Shown piece after piece: positions 14,186-21,884 of a stretch of DNA of 23,779 nucleotides. The position numbers were made by a program, and so were the translations under genes. The notes beneath the pieces are model-generated. The model worked only from the letters and a program-made list of their open reading frames with translations, had not been told where the DNA came from and searched no databases. Every line of letters starts with the position of its first letter. The stretch's first letter is position 1. Origin of the DNA: Anaerolineales bacterium UBA3499 (GTDB lineage: Bacteria; Chloroflexota; Anaerolineae; Anaerolineales; UBA11657); NCBI GenBank assembly GCA_002377585.1, contig DFQC01000027.1:318-24096 (forward strand), given 5' to 3'.

Positions 14186-15565
14186 ATGCAATTATGGGGC
14201 GGACGCTTCAACAAATCTACGGACAAATTGGTGCAAATGTTTAATTCTAGTTTAGGATTCGACAAACGATTGTACCAAGAAGATATAACAGCTAGTTGCA
14301 CCTGGACAAAGGGTCTAGAACGAGCTGGAGTACTCACAACCTCCGAAGCCAAAACTATCCTAAATGGTTTGGCAAAAGTACGTTCAGAATTTGCCGAAAA
14401 CAAATTTATATTCCATGAAAACGATGAGGATATCCATACAGCAGTTGAACGCAGATTAACTGAAATAATTGGTGCGGTTGCTGGCAAATTACATACAGGT
14501 AGAAGTAGAAACGACCAGGTAGCTACAGATTTTCGATTATGGACAATGCACACATGTTCCAAACTAGTAGATCACATAATCAATCTACAAAGTACGTTAA
14601 TTAACAGTGCCACAGAGAACCTCAACACTCCTATGCCAGGTTATACACATTTACAACCCGCACAACCTATCACTTGGGGTCTTTGGTCTTTGTCGCATTT
14701 CTGGCCACTCCAAAGAGATATACAACGCCTTACTCAAGTAAAAGAGAGAGCATCGTCACTGCCTCTCGGCAGCGCAGCATTAGCTGGCACATCGTTCGCG
14801 ATTGACAGAGCCGAACTAGCTGCTGATCTGGAATTCAATTCCATTTCAGAAAACAGTCTAGATGCTGTATCTGACCGCGATTTCGCAGCCGAATTTCTGT
14901 TCACGGCAGCTATGATAGGTATCCATCTAAGTCGTCTCTCAGAGCAGTTAATCCTATTTTCTAGTTCAGAATTTGGCTTTGTATCCCTTGATGATGCATA
15001 TACCACCGGTAGCAGTCTGTTGCCACAAAAGAAGAATCCCGATACCCTAGAATTAACACGCGGGAAGTCTGGACGCCTGATCGGAAATCTAACTGGCTTG
15101 CTAACTACTCTAAAAGGATTGCCATCTGCGTACGACAAGGACTTGCAGGAGGATAAAGAATATCTATTTGATTCCACTGACACTTTGATTCTGGCATTAC
15201 CAGTCATGTCAGGTGTGATATCGACCCTAAAACTTAATACCAACAAAATGTTAGATAGTATTTTACCGGCACTATCAGCGACTGATATGGCTGACTATTT
15301 AGTGGATAAGGGCATACCTTTTCGTGAAGCGCATGGAATTGTGGGTGAACTAGTCTTGCTAGCAGAGAAGCAGGAACAAGACTTGACCACACTTTCGTTG
15401 CATGAAATGCAATCTATCAGCCAACATTTTGCAGAGGATGTAATGGAAACATTTGATACTAAGAAAGCTCTTGAAAGACGAGCGATCATTGGTGGCACAT
15501 CCTCTAAGTATCTAGACATACAACTGGAATCTGCAAAAGAGTCGCTGGCAAACTTTAATGCCTGA
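14186..15565 (+). CDS. argH: Argininosuccinate lyase
   Basis: ArgH splits argininosuccinate into arginine and fumarate, the final step. LWGGRF (3-8) opens the protein. HTGRSRNDQVATD (103-115) and PGYTHLQPAQP (151-161, with the conserved His155) are active-site regions. GSSLLPQKKNPD (275-286) is the fumarase/aspartase superfamily signature containing the catalytic Ser. The 459-aa length is typical, with no NAGS domain fused to the C-terminus; that activity is the separate GNAT gene upstream. CGGAG precedes the ATG, 12 bp after argJ. It is the last arg gene, and I see no clear terminator before the next gene. Confidence 0.98.
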   Translation: MQLWGGRFNKSTDKLVQMFNSSLGFDKRLYQEDITASCTWTKGLERAGVLTTSEAKTILNGLAKVRSEFAENKFIFHENDEDIHTAVERRLTEIIGAVAGKLHTGRSRNDQVATDFRLWTMHTCSKLVDHIINLQSTLINSATENLNTPMPGYTHLQPAQPITWGLWSLSHFWPLQRDIQRLTQVKERASSLPLGSAALAGTSFAIDRAELAADLEFNSISENSLDAVSDRDFAAEFLFTAAMIGIHLSRLSEQLILFSSSEFGFVSLDDAYTTGSSLLPQKKNPDTLELTRGKSGRLIGNLTGLLTTLKGLPSAYDKDLQEDKEYLFDSTDTLILALPVMSGVISTLKLNTNKMLDSILPALSATDMADYLVDKGIPFREAHGIVGELVLLAEKQEQDLTTLSLHEMQSISQHFAEDVMETFDTKKALERRAIIGGTSSKYLDIQLESAKESLANFNA

Positions 15566-15623
15566 TAATATACGGATAACTTCACATTGCAAGCTTATTA
15601 TGTGCACATCATAACGTGATACA

Positions 15624-15629
15624 TATAAT
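15624..15629 (+). promoter_or_regulatory. Possible -10 box before the GT-C type gene
   Basis: TATAAT lies 14 bp before the ATG at 15644, with no good -35 box at the expected distance and no Shine-Dalgarno before that ATG. If it is used, the transcript would have a leader of only a few bases, like the arg leader ORF. Confidence 0.35.
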
Positions 15630-15643
15630 TCTATATTTGTCGC

Positions 15644-18265
15644 ATGAGTAAAAACATAAGAACACTACTGAAAACCTTACTTCCTGTAATTTACCTGCCA
15701 ATAGCATTATGTATAACATGGCCAGGCATGACCACATTAGGTAATCATGTATTAGGTAGAATGGGAGGAGACAACTACGAGCATGTATGGTATTTATGGT
15801 GGTTAGGGACCACATTGTTTGACAACACCATCGGAAACCCGGCTAATATTACAGTTCTCAATTATCCTCACGGAATAGATTCGCCACTCAATTTAACCCA
15901 TACTCCTGCTCTCTTCCTGCCCGCTGTAATAGGATGGTTCACTAACCCAGTGATAGCATACAATATTGCTATATGTATAATGCCAGCAGTCAACGGGTTT
16001 GGAATGTATTTGTTAGCCAAGGAGCTGACTCGCAACCAATGGGCTGCATTTGTTGGTGGCCTGCTATTCGGATTTTCCCCATACGTTTTAGGACACATGC
16101 AAGCTGGACACCTCAGTCAAATTACTATGCTAGGATTCCCGCTATTTGCTCTGTTTCTGATTCGATTATTGAATACCAATACGTGGAAGTATGCAGCTCT
16201 AACAGGTATGGCTGGGTTCCTGTCTGTATCACATCCAACACACTTACCATACTTTGTATTACCGACAACTGCAGTAATTGTTTGGTCGAAACGACAGAAT
16301 CTTAGAAATAGACGAATGCTCATTCGTTTCAGCGCAGCAGCAGTTCTAGGAATTATACTATTGCTACCCTTCTACTTCCCCCTGATAAATCTTATAAACT
16401 CACAACAAATAGGTAACAGCAACCTTATAAATTACGGTGACAGCATAGGAAAATCGATGGATCTAGCATCGTTTGTAACACCGCCGTTTGATAACCCATT
16501 CCTACCAAACAATTTACACTCGTTCGCACGTAATGTGGTTAACACGTCTGATGAGACACATGGATATATAGGATTTATATCCATAATACTTATATTTTCG
16601 GCCTTGCAATCGAATAAAAGATCTATATCAACATGGACAACTCTAGCAGTCGTTACTATTGTCTTGTCATTGGGGCCCATCCTAAAATTAGCTGGGGAAA
16701 TTGTTTGGGTAAATATAGACAACGTAAATCACCCATTACAATTACCTTATGCCATTCTAGCTCAGATTCCAGTACTCGAATGGAGTCGGACACCAGCACG
16801 ATTTGCTGCCACCACACATTTCGCTATTGCGATAATAGCATCATATGGTGTTAGTACAATTCTACAAACTAACAAACAATCACGTTGGTGGAGATTCCTT
16901 CTAATTTCGTCAATATCAATATTAGCCCTTTCTGAACGCATAATTCAATGGCCATTCCCAACTTCCAATTCCTGGAACACTGCCGCCATACGCGAATTAC
17001 AATCTTCTACTGCACCTAGTACTGTACTGAACCTACCTGCTAGCTTCACGACAAATAATATAGCGCTATACAGCCAAACAATCCATAAACTTCCAATAAT
17101 TGGGGGCAAGATATTCCGCAGTTCAGACGGATACCAAAATACTCTAAAATTCTTTAACGCCTTACTACAAGACAAACCAGAAGCAAACATAACACCGGAA
17201 CCAACCGACCAGGAGATATTCTATGTGATAGATGCATACAACATCAAGAATATCGTAAATCAACATTGGGCAGAAAATTATAGTACACAACAAGACCACT
17301 ATTTTAGAAACTTATTTGGTGCACCCACTGCCAGTTCTATCATTGATAGTTTGTACACAATACCTCCACATACGTCTAAGCAGCCAAAAGCTATAATTGT
17401 ACTCGAACCTGACAACTGGCATAAATCTGAAATTTGGAATAATAGCCCTACTAGATGGTTCACAGATACTGCAAATATATACATATATAGTGCCTATGCG
17501 CAATCTGGTAGGCTTGAATTTGGTGCAATACCAGGTCAGCAATTGCATCATATAGACCTTTCTGCCAATAGCAAAGTAGTGACCAGCCTTATAGTGGGAG
17601 ATACTGCTACCTATTCAACTCCAACAATTAATTTGCATCCTGGTATCAACACAATAAAACTAAGCGACAGATATGGAGCTGAAACCATTTATGGTGACCT
17701 ACGCTGTATCGGAGCAAACCCATTTGCGGGCAATCTCAAAATGGATTTGGAATGTGACCCACACATGAAAGGTGAACGTAAAGTCAGTATTGGTATTCAA
17801 AATATCCATTGGATTTCTGACGCACTAGAAAAAACGATACTAACAAATTTTGGAGACCAAATAGGTCTAACTAACGCAAAAATACCCGAAGTAATTGCTA
17901 CTGGGGATGAATTAATAATACCGCTAAACTTTCAGAGCTTAGATCATATTATCGATGACATGGTTATATTCGTCCACATCTTAAATACTGACAGATCCTT
18001 TGATCCAAAAAATGCTGTTCTTATATCTCAATGGGATGGATGGCCACTCCAAGGACAGTTCCCAACATCTACATGGCAGACTGGAGAACAACTTGGCTTC
18101 AACATTACAATACCTATACCAAAAGACAGCCCAAAAGGTAATTATCTAATTCATTTGGGATGGTATCAAACTGACTCGCAAGTACGATTGCCTATCACAT
18201 CGACAATATATGAAACACGTGACAATATTCTCAAACTAGGATCTTTCAAGTTGATAGATAAATAA
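15644..18265 (+). CDS. Large GT-C-like membrane protein with C-terminal beta domain
   Basis: The first 450 or so residues hold around ten to twelve membrane segments. The first external loop carries GGDNYEHVWYLWWLG (41-55), an acidic motif (D43, E46) in the position of the catalytic Asp/Glu of GT-C glycosyltransferases, which use lipid-linked sugars at the outer face of the membrane. After about residue 460 the chain is soluble and extracytoplasmic. The last 130 residues or so form a beta-rich module with VIFVHILN, QWDGWPLQGQFPTSTW and YLIHLGWYQ, a module I recognise at the C-end of membrane glycosyltransferase-like proteins in Chloroflexota. The likely role is cell-surface glycan or glycolipid assembly; donor and acceptor are unknown. 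It follows argH by 78 bp but is probably functionally separate. Confidence 0.75.
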   Translation: MSKNIRTLLKTLLPVIYLPIALCITWPGMTTLGNHVLGRMGGDNYEHVWYLWWLGTTLFDNTIGNPANITVLNYPHGIDSPLNLTHTPALFLPAVIGWFTNPVIAYNIAICIMPAVNGFGMYLLAKELTRNQWAAFVGGLLFGFSPYVLGHMQAGHLSQITMLGFPLFALFLIRLLNTNTWKYAALTGMAGFLSVSHPTHLPYFVLPTTAVIVWSKRQNLRNRRMLIRFSAAAVLGIILLLPFYFPLINLINSQQIGNSNLINYGDSIGKSMDLASFVTPPFDNPFLPNNLHSFARNVVNTSDETHGYIGFISIILIFSALQSNKRSISTWTTLAVVTIVLSLGPILKLAGEIVWVNIDNVNHPLQLPYAILAQIPVLEWSRTPARFAATTHFAIAIIASYGVSTILQTNKQSRWWRFLLISSISILALSERIIQWPFPTSNSWNTAAIRELQSSTAPSTVLNLPASFTTNNIALYSQTIHKLPIIGGKIFRSSDGYQNTLKFFNALLQDKPEANITPEPTDQEIFYVIDAYNIKNIVNQHWAENYSTQQDHYFRNLFGAPTASSIIDSLYTIPPHTSKQPKAIIVLEPDNWHKSEIWNNSPTRWFTDTANIYIYSAYAQSGRLEFGAIPGQQLHHIDLSANSKVVTSLIVGDTATYSTPTINLHPGINTIKLSDRYGAETIYGDLRCIGANPFAGNLKMDLECDPHMKGERKVSIGIQNIHWISDALEKTILTNFGDQIGLTNAKIPEVIATGDELIIPLNFQSLDHIIDDMVIFVHILNTDRSFDPKNAVLISQWDGWPLQGQFPTSTWQTGEQLGFNITIPIPKDSPKGNYLIHLGWYQTDSQVRLPITSTIYETRDNILKLGSFKLIDK

Positions 18266-18280
18266 AATATTCTTTTCAAT

Positions 18281-18317
18281 TCACTACTAATACGGTACTA
18301 TTCATTGTTAGTAGTGA
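18281..18317. repeat. Perfect 10-bp inverted repeat upstream of the acyl-CoA dehydrogenase gene
   Basis: TCACTACTAA (18281-18290) and TTAGTAGTGA (18308-18317) are exact reverse complements 17 bp apart. No T-run follows on either strand, so it is not an ordinary terminator. It lies 34-70 bp before the acyl-CoA dehydrogenase start, where a dimeric repressor operator (TetR- or GntR-type regulators commonly control such genes) or an mRNA 3'-end stabilising hairpin for the preceding gene would sit. Confidence 0.55.
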
Positions 18318-18350
18318 CATAATATAAACTAGTAACAGGAGATCATTCAT

Positions 18351-19559
18351 ATGGATTTCAGTCTTTCCGAAGAGCATAAGGCGGTTCAAAAACTAGCACG
18401 GGATTTCGCTGAAAAAGAAGTTGCACCTATCATTAAAGAGGCAGACAGAAAACAAGAGATGCCATCCTTTATTTTGCCCCGCTTAGGCGAACTAGGGTTA
18501 CTTGGCCTGTGTATTCCCGTAAAATATGGCGGACAAGGCATGGACTACATAACTCTTGGGCTAGTGTGTGAAGAGCTTGATTATGTCGATATAGCCCTGC
18601 GCACTGCCCTTTCAGTTCATTTAGGTCTCAATTCTCTCGGATTACTACAATGGGGTACAGAAGAACAAAAACAACTCTACTTGATGCCGCAGGCATTGGG
18701 CGAGAAATTCGGTATGTTTGGATTAACAGAACCTGGTGCTGGCTCGGATGTAGCCAATATGAGCAGCACTGCTAGGCTGGAAGGTGATAGTTATGTAATA
18801 AATGGTGAAAAGACATGGATCTCTTTAGCTAGTCAAGCACATCACATACTTTGGTTTGCCAAAACCGACACCGACGCGGGCAATGCGGGCATTTCAGCGT
18901 TTATCATCGAAACTGATAGACCAGGTATTACTAAAGGTGATATTCACGGAAAAATGGGCTCGCGCGCAGGTAGTACTGGTTGGGTAAACTGCCAAGACGT
19001 ACGCATTCCAGCCAGTAACATACTAGGGGAAGAAGGTGAAGGTTTTAAAATAGCAATGAGCTGTCTTGACAATGGACGTTACACTGTTGGGTCAGGATGC
19101 GTGGGAGTCATGAGAGCCTCACTAGATGCCAGCACAAAGTATGCAAATGAACGACGCGCTTTTGGTGCAAAAATTGGCAAGCTTCAACTTGTTCAGCAAA
19201 AAATTGCACAGATGACTGCCGACTATGAAATCGGTCTCATGATGTACCTCAAAGTAGGATGGCTCAAAAATAAAGGTATACGTAACACTAGGGAAACGTC
19301 ATTATTGAAATGGTTTGCTACCGAAGCCGCATTTAAGAATGCAAATGAAGCTATCCAAATCCATGGCGCCTATGGCTATTCAGATGAATATGATGTGGAA
19401 AGATTTATGCGCAATGTAAGAGTCACAACAATATATGAAGGAACGAGCGAAGTGCAACAATTAATACAGGCAGGATATGCATTAGGATATCGAAAAGATG
19501 GTGAACTACGTTGCGAACTACCCCATTACGATGAAGATGAATGGCAAAAGTCCAACTAA
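18351..19559 (+). CDS. Acyl-CoA dehydrogenase
   Basis: This FAD-dependent enzyme introduces a double bond between C2 and C3 of an acyl-CoA and passes electrons to ETF. The domain order is normal: an N-terminal helical part, the FAD/substrate segment MFGLTEPGAGSDVANM (about 123-138), the middle beta domain with GEKTWIS (about 152-158), and a C-terminal helical part with RRAFG and QIHGAYGYSDEYDVER. Glu363 in IYEGTSEVQ is the expected catalytic base. The 402-aa length resembles short-chain, branched-chain and glutaryl-CoA types; chain preference cannot be read reliably. AGGAGA lies eight bases before the ATG. The inverted repeat at 18281-18317 may regulate it. Confidence 0.95.
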   Translation: MDFSLSEEHKAVQKLARDFAEKEVAPIIKEADRKQEMPSFILPRLGELGLLGLCIPVKYGGQGMDYITLGLVCEELDYVDIALRTALSVHLGLNSLGLLQWGTEEQKQLYLMPQALGEKFGMFGLTEPGAGSDVANMSSTARLEGDSYVINGEKTWISLASQAHHILWFAKTDTDAGNAGISAFIIETDRPGITKGDIHGKMGSRAGSTGWVNCQDVRIPASNILGEEGEGFKIAMSCLDNGRYTVGSGCVGVMRASLDASTKYANERRAFGAKIGKLQLVQQKIAQMTADYEIGLMMYLKVGWLKNKGIRNTRETSLLKWFATEAAFKNANEAIQIHGAYGYSDEYDVERFMRNVRVTTIYEGTSEVQQLIQAGYALGYRKDGELRCELPHYDEDEWQKSN

Positions 19560-19620
19560 TACAGGTAGAATAAATTTTCCCAATAAATTCATAAACCACA
19601 AATGAGGATGAATATTTGAC

Positions 19621-20022
19621 ATGAGTGTAAATGGTTCGAGCCCAAATGGAAGCAAACCAATACAACTAAATGTGCTTGGCAATCCAATTGAAGAATGTTC
19701 AATCGATCCAGTGACAGGATTTTTTCGTAATGGAGACTGTAGCACAAGCCCTGACGACATCGGTTCACACACAGTTTGCGCACAAGTTACGCGTGAGTTT
19801 CTCGAGTTTAGCAAAGCCACTGGCAATGACTTGTCAACACCTAATCCACAGTTTGGATTCCCAGGACTACAACCGGGAGATTTCTGGTGCGTATGTGCAC
19901 CGCGCTGGAAAGAAGCACTTAATGCAAATTGTGCGTGTCCGGTTAGATTAGAGTCTACCCACATAGGTGCCCTAAATTTTGTAGATTTATCAGAATTGCA
20001 ACTACATGCTATAAAAGATTAA
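19621..20022 (+). CDS. DUF2237 family protein
   Basis: The sequence follows the DUF2237 pattern throughout: LNVLGNPIEECSIDPVTGFF near the N-terminus, GSHTVCAQVTREFLEFS, GNDLSTPNPQFGFPGLQPGD, WCVCAPRWKEAL and a closing LESTH. The function is unknown. Six conserved-looking Cys residues and the Trp-rich motif may suggest metal binding, which is inference. The 133-aa length is normal for the family. The start ATG 19621 has only a distant GAGG. It lies 61 bp after the acyl-CoA dehydrogenase gene on the same strand. Confidence 0.93.
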   Translation: MSVNGSSPNGSKPIQLNVLGNPIEECSIDPVTGFFRNGDCSTSPDDIGSHTVCAQVTREFLEFSKATGNDLSTPNPQFGFPGLQPGDFWCVCAPRWKEALNANCACPVRLESTHIGALNFVDLSELQLHAIKD

Positions 20023-20128
20023 ACTTTCGAGACACAAAACTCATATATTGGTATAGTCAAGGTTTTGATGCTAGAATATAACACCTAAATAGATACGAGA
20101 AAACAGTAGCACCCAATAATCACATCTA

Positions 20129-20557
20129 ATGTCATCTAAAGAAGCTAAAGTAACGCATATATTCCTAAAGACAGCACACGGTGCTCCCATGGAGCCAGTA
20201 AAGAGCACAAATGCTATAACTGGTGAAGGTTTGCAAAACGATGTTAGTAGAGGCAGGAAACGTAGGCAAGTTTTAGTTGTTGATACTCATACAATTAATG
20301 AGTTTGGTTTGTCACCAGGCACATTACGGGAAAATATAATACTGGATGGACAAAGTCTTTCCGGGGCTCAACGTGGCACTGTAATAAAAGTAGGTAACGC
20401 TAAACTAGAAGTCACCTTGGACTGCGCTCCCTGCGACTATCTAGATGGCATTAAAGATGGTCTTCAGGATGATATAGAAGGCAAAAGAGGAACACTTTGC
20501 CGGGTCTTACATGGTGGTGTGATAACAGTTGGCGATAGAGCGATCATATCTGAATAA
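20129..20557 (+). CDS. MOSC domain protein
   Basis: MOSC domains, named for the molybdenum cofactor sulfurase C-terminus, handle sulfur or molybdenum cofactor. This is a short, single-domain form of 142 residues. GEGLQNDVSRGRKRRQVLVVD (about 32-52; split as GEGLQNDVSRGRK and RRQVLVVD) gives the typical GxxGDxxxxxxxRQVxL start. LRENIILDG (66-74) and the LDCAPCDYL stretch (97-105) contain the conserved Cys; C99 and C102 are both candidates. It likely acts on sulfur or Moco-linked chemistry in the cytosol, but no Moco genes are nearby. It starts at ATG 20129 without a clear Shine-Dalgarno. Confidence 0.88.
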   Translation: MSSKEAKVTHIFLKTAHGAPMEPVKSTNAITGEGLQNDVSRGRKRRQVLVVDTHTINEFGLSPGTLRENIILDGQSLSGAQRGTVIKVGNAKLEVTLDCAPCDYLDGIKDGLQDDIEGKRGTLCRVLHGGVITVGDRAIISE

Positions 20558-20659
20558 AACTATAAAACGCTCGATAATCCTAATAAACTTCGCAATATTC
20601 ATTTCACACTGATGATTGAACTCAACATACACTATAACAAATCTCTATAATATAAGCAC

Positions 20660-21478
20660 TTAACTGCTGTTAAAACTCTGAACATGTACGTTTGATTCGA
20701 TACCATTCTCGGCAAGTGCAGCAGACACAATACCTGCGGATTCCTCCGTATTAGACCATTGTCCGACAGCCTTCACTTCAATCCAATAATAAGCTGACAA
20801 CTCAATTGCACTTTCGCCGAACCTATTGAAAGTTATTCTAGGAACTGGATCCTGCATAATAATCCCTGGCAAACTACCTAAAGCATTTCTTACAATCATC
20901 TCTGTGGCAGCTACGTCCGAGCCGTAAGCAACACTAATGTTCATTTCTATGCAACATCTATCAACACGATTGAAATTCCGTACTGGCTTAGAGTAAACAA
21001 TTGTATTAGGTATTAGGACAATAACCCCATCATAAGTCTGTACTTCAGTTGCACGTAGATTAATATTTGTTACCACACCAGTGTATCCACCAACTTCAAC
21101 TGTATCACCAATGTCAAAAGGCTGCTGAAGCAGCAATAGCACACCAGCAACGAGATTTTTTGACACATCCTGCAAGGCGAACCCAAGTGTAAAACCTATA
21201 ATTCCAAGACCAGCAACAAATGCGGTTAAATCAAATCCTACTTGTTGTAAAGCAATTATGGTACCTGTTATCACAATTGTTAATTTTGTTGCCCTAACTA
21301 ACAATAATGACAGCTCAGGATCTACATTACGATATTTTAGCGCCCTACCAGTTGCTCGCGCAGCCATTGCAGAGGCATATAGCGTTACAACAAAAAACAC
21401 CATGCTGGATAATAGCCTAGGCAACATACGTGAAAAATTTTCTATTAAAGATGCTGAAGATGAAAATATTACGTCCAT
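20660..21478 (-). CDS. MscS-family mechanosensitive ion channel
   Basis: This is a small-conductance mechanosensitive channel that releases solutes on osmotic downshock. Three N-terminal hydrophobic helices are followed by the pore helix AFVAGLGIIGFTLGFALQDV (about 86-105) with the Gly/Ala packing pattern of MscS TM3. The beta domain begins with QPFDIGDTVEVGGYTGVV (about 118-135), and VLIPN (about 154-158) is strongly conserved. The 272-aa length is close to E. coli MscS. AGGG lies six bases before the ATG. It is divergent from rpoC, and the two share a 406-bp intergenic region. Confidence 0.94.
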   Translation of the reverse strand: MDVIFSSSASLIENFSRMLPRLLSSMVFFVVTLYASAMAARATGRALKYRNVDPELSLLLVRATKLTIVITGTIIALQQVGFDLTAFVAGLGIIGFTLGFALQDVSKNLVAGVLLLLQQPFDIGDTVEVGGYTGVVTNINLRATEVQTYDGVIVLIPNTIVYSKPVRNFNRVDRCCIEMNISVAYGSDVAATEMIVRNALGSLPGIIMQDPVPRITFNRFGESAIELSAYYWIEVKAVGQWSNTEESAGIVSAALAENGIESNVHVQSFNSS

Positions 21479-21634
21479 AATTATCCCTAAGTCATTTGCT
21501 TGTTATCAGTTGCAATCAAGATAATTCATATTACACTAACATGAGGCGATTTTAGCACAATGAATCTATCATAGTTTGCAATGATACTTAATGTGAACAC
21601 ATTAGTCAATTTCTCAACAAATGCTCTGCTCTGC

Positions 21635-21662
21635 TTGACATAGAATACCCGAATGGTATAAT
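21635..21662 (+). promoter_or_regulatory. Consensus sigma-70-type promoter for rpoC
   Basis: Perfect TTGACA (21635-21640) and perfect TATAAT (21657-21662) boxes are separated by 16 bp, the same spacing as the arg promoter. Transcription would start near 21669, leaving a leader of about 215 nt before the rpoC start. This is the strongest promoter sequence in the window. Confidence 0.85.
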
Positions 21663-21708
21663 CTTGTCGGTAGTAATAAACAACATACTATTTTGATAAA
21701 AAAGGCAT

Positions 21709-21840
21709 TCCACACTGCAGAGATAGATAGTGTGGATTTTGTCTGTTTCGTATTGCTGCAAGCAAAAAGGTGCTGGTATAACCTCTGTAGTGTGGCACCA
21801 GGAAACCTATGTTGTATCCAGTAATATCGCTATCATAGGT
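21709..21840 (+). promoter_or_regulatory. Structured 5' leader of rpoC
   Basis: Two stems are visible in the leader. The first is an 8-bp perfect stem, TCCACACT (21709-21716) with AGTGTGGA (21729-21736), followed by TTTTGTCTGTTT, a weak U-tract. The second is a 7-bp stem, ACCTATG (21805-21811) with CATAGGT (21834-21840). AGTGTGG occurs again at 21789-21795, so CCACACT could pair with either copy, giving mutually exclusive folds. The rest of the 406-bp intergenic region (21479-21634) is AT-rich with nothing I can name. This could be an attenuator or an autoregulatory site; it matches no riboswitch or ribosomal-protein leader I recognise. Confidence 0.45.
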
Positions 21841-21884
21841 GTAGAAACTTATAATCCACAATCACATATTATTAGGAGGCTCAC

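Noticed and set aside
14734..15246. 170-aa minus-strand open frame inside argH
   Set aside because: It is antisense to the argH active-site signature, and its Ser/Arg-rich composition is typical of a shadow frame.
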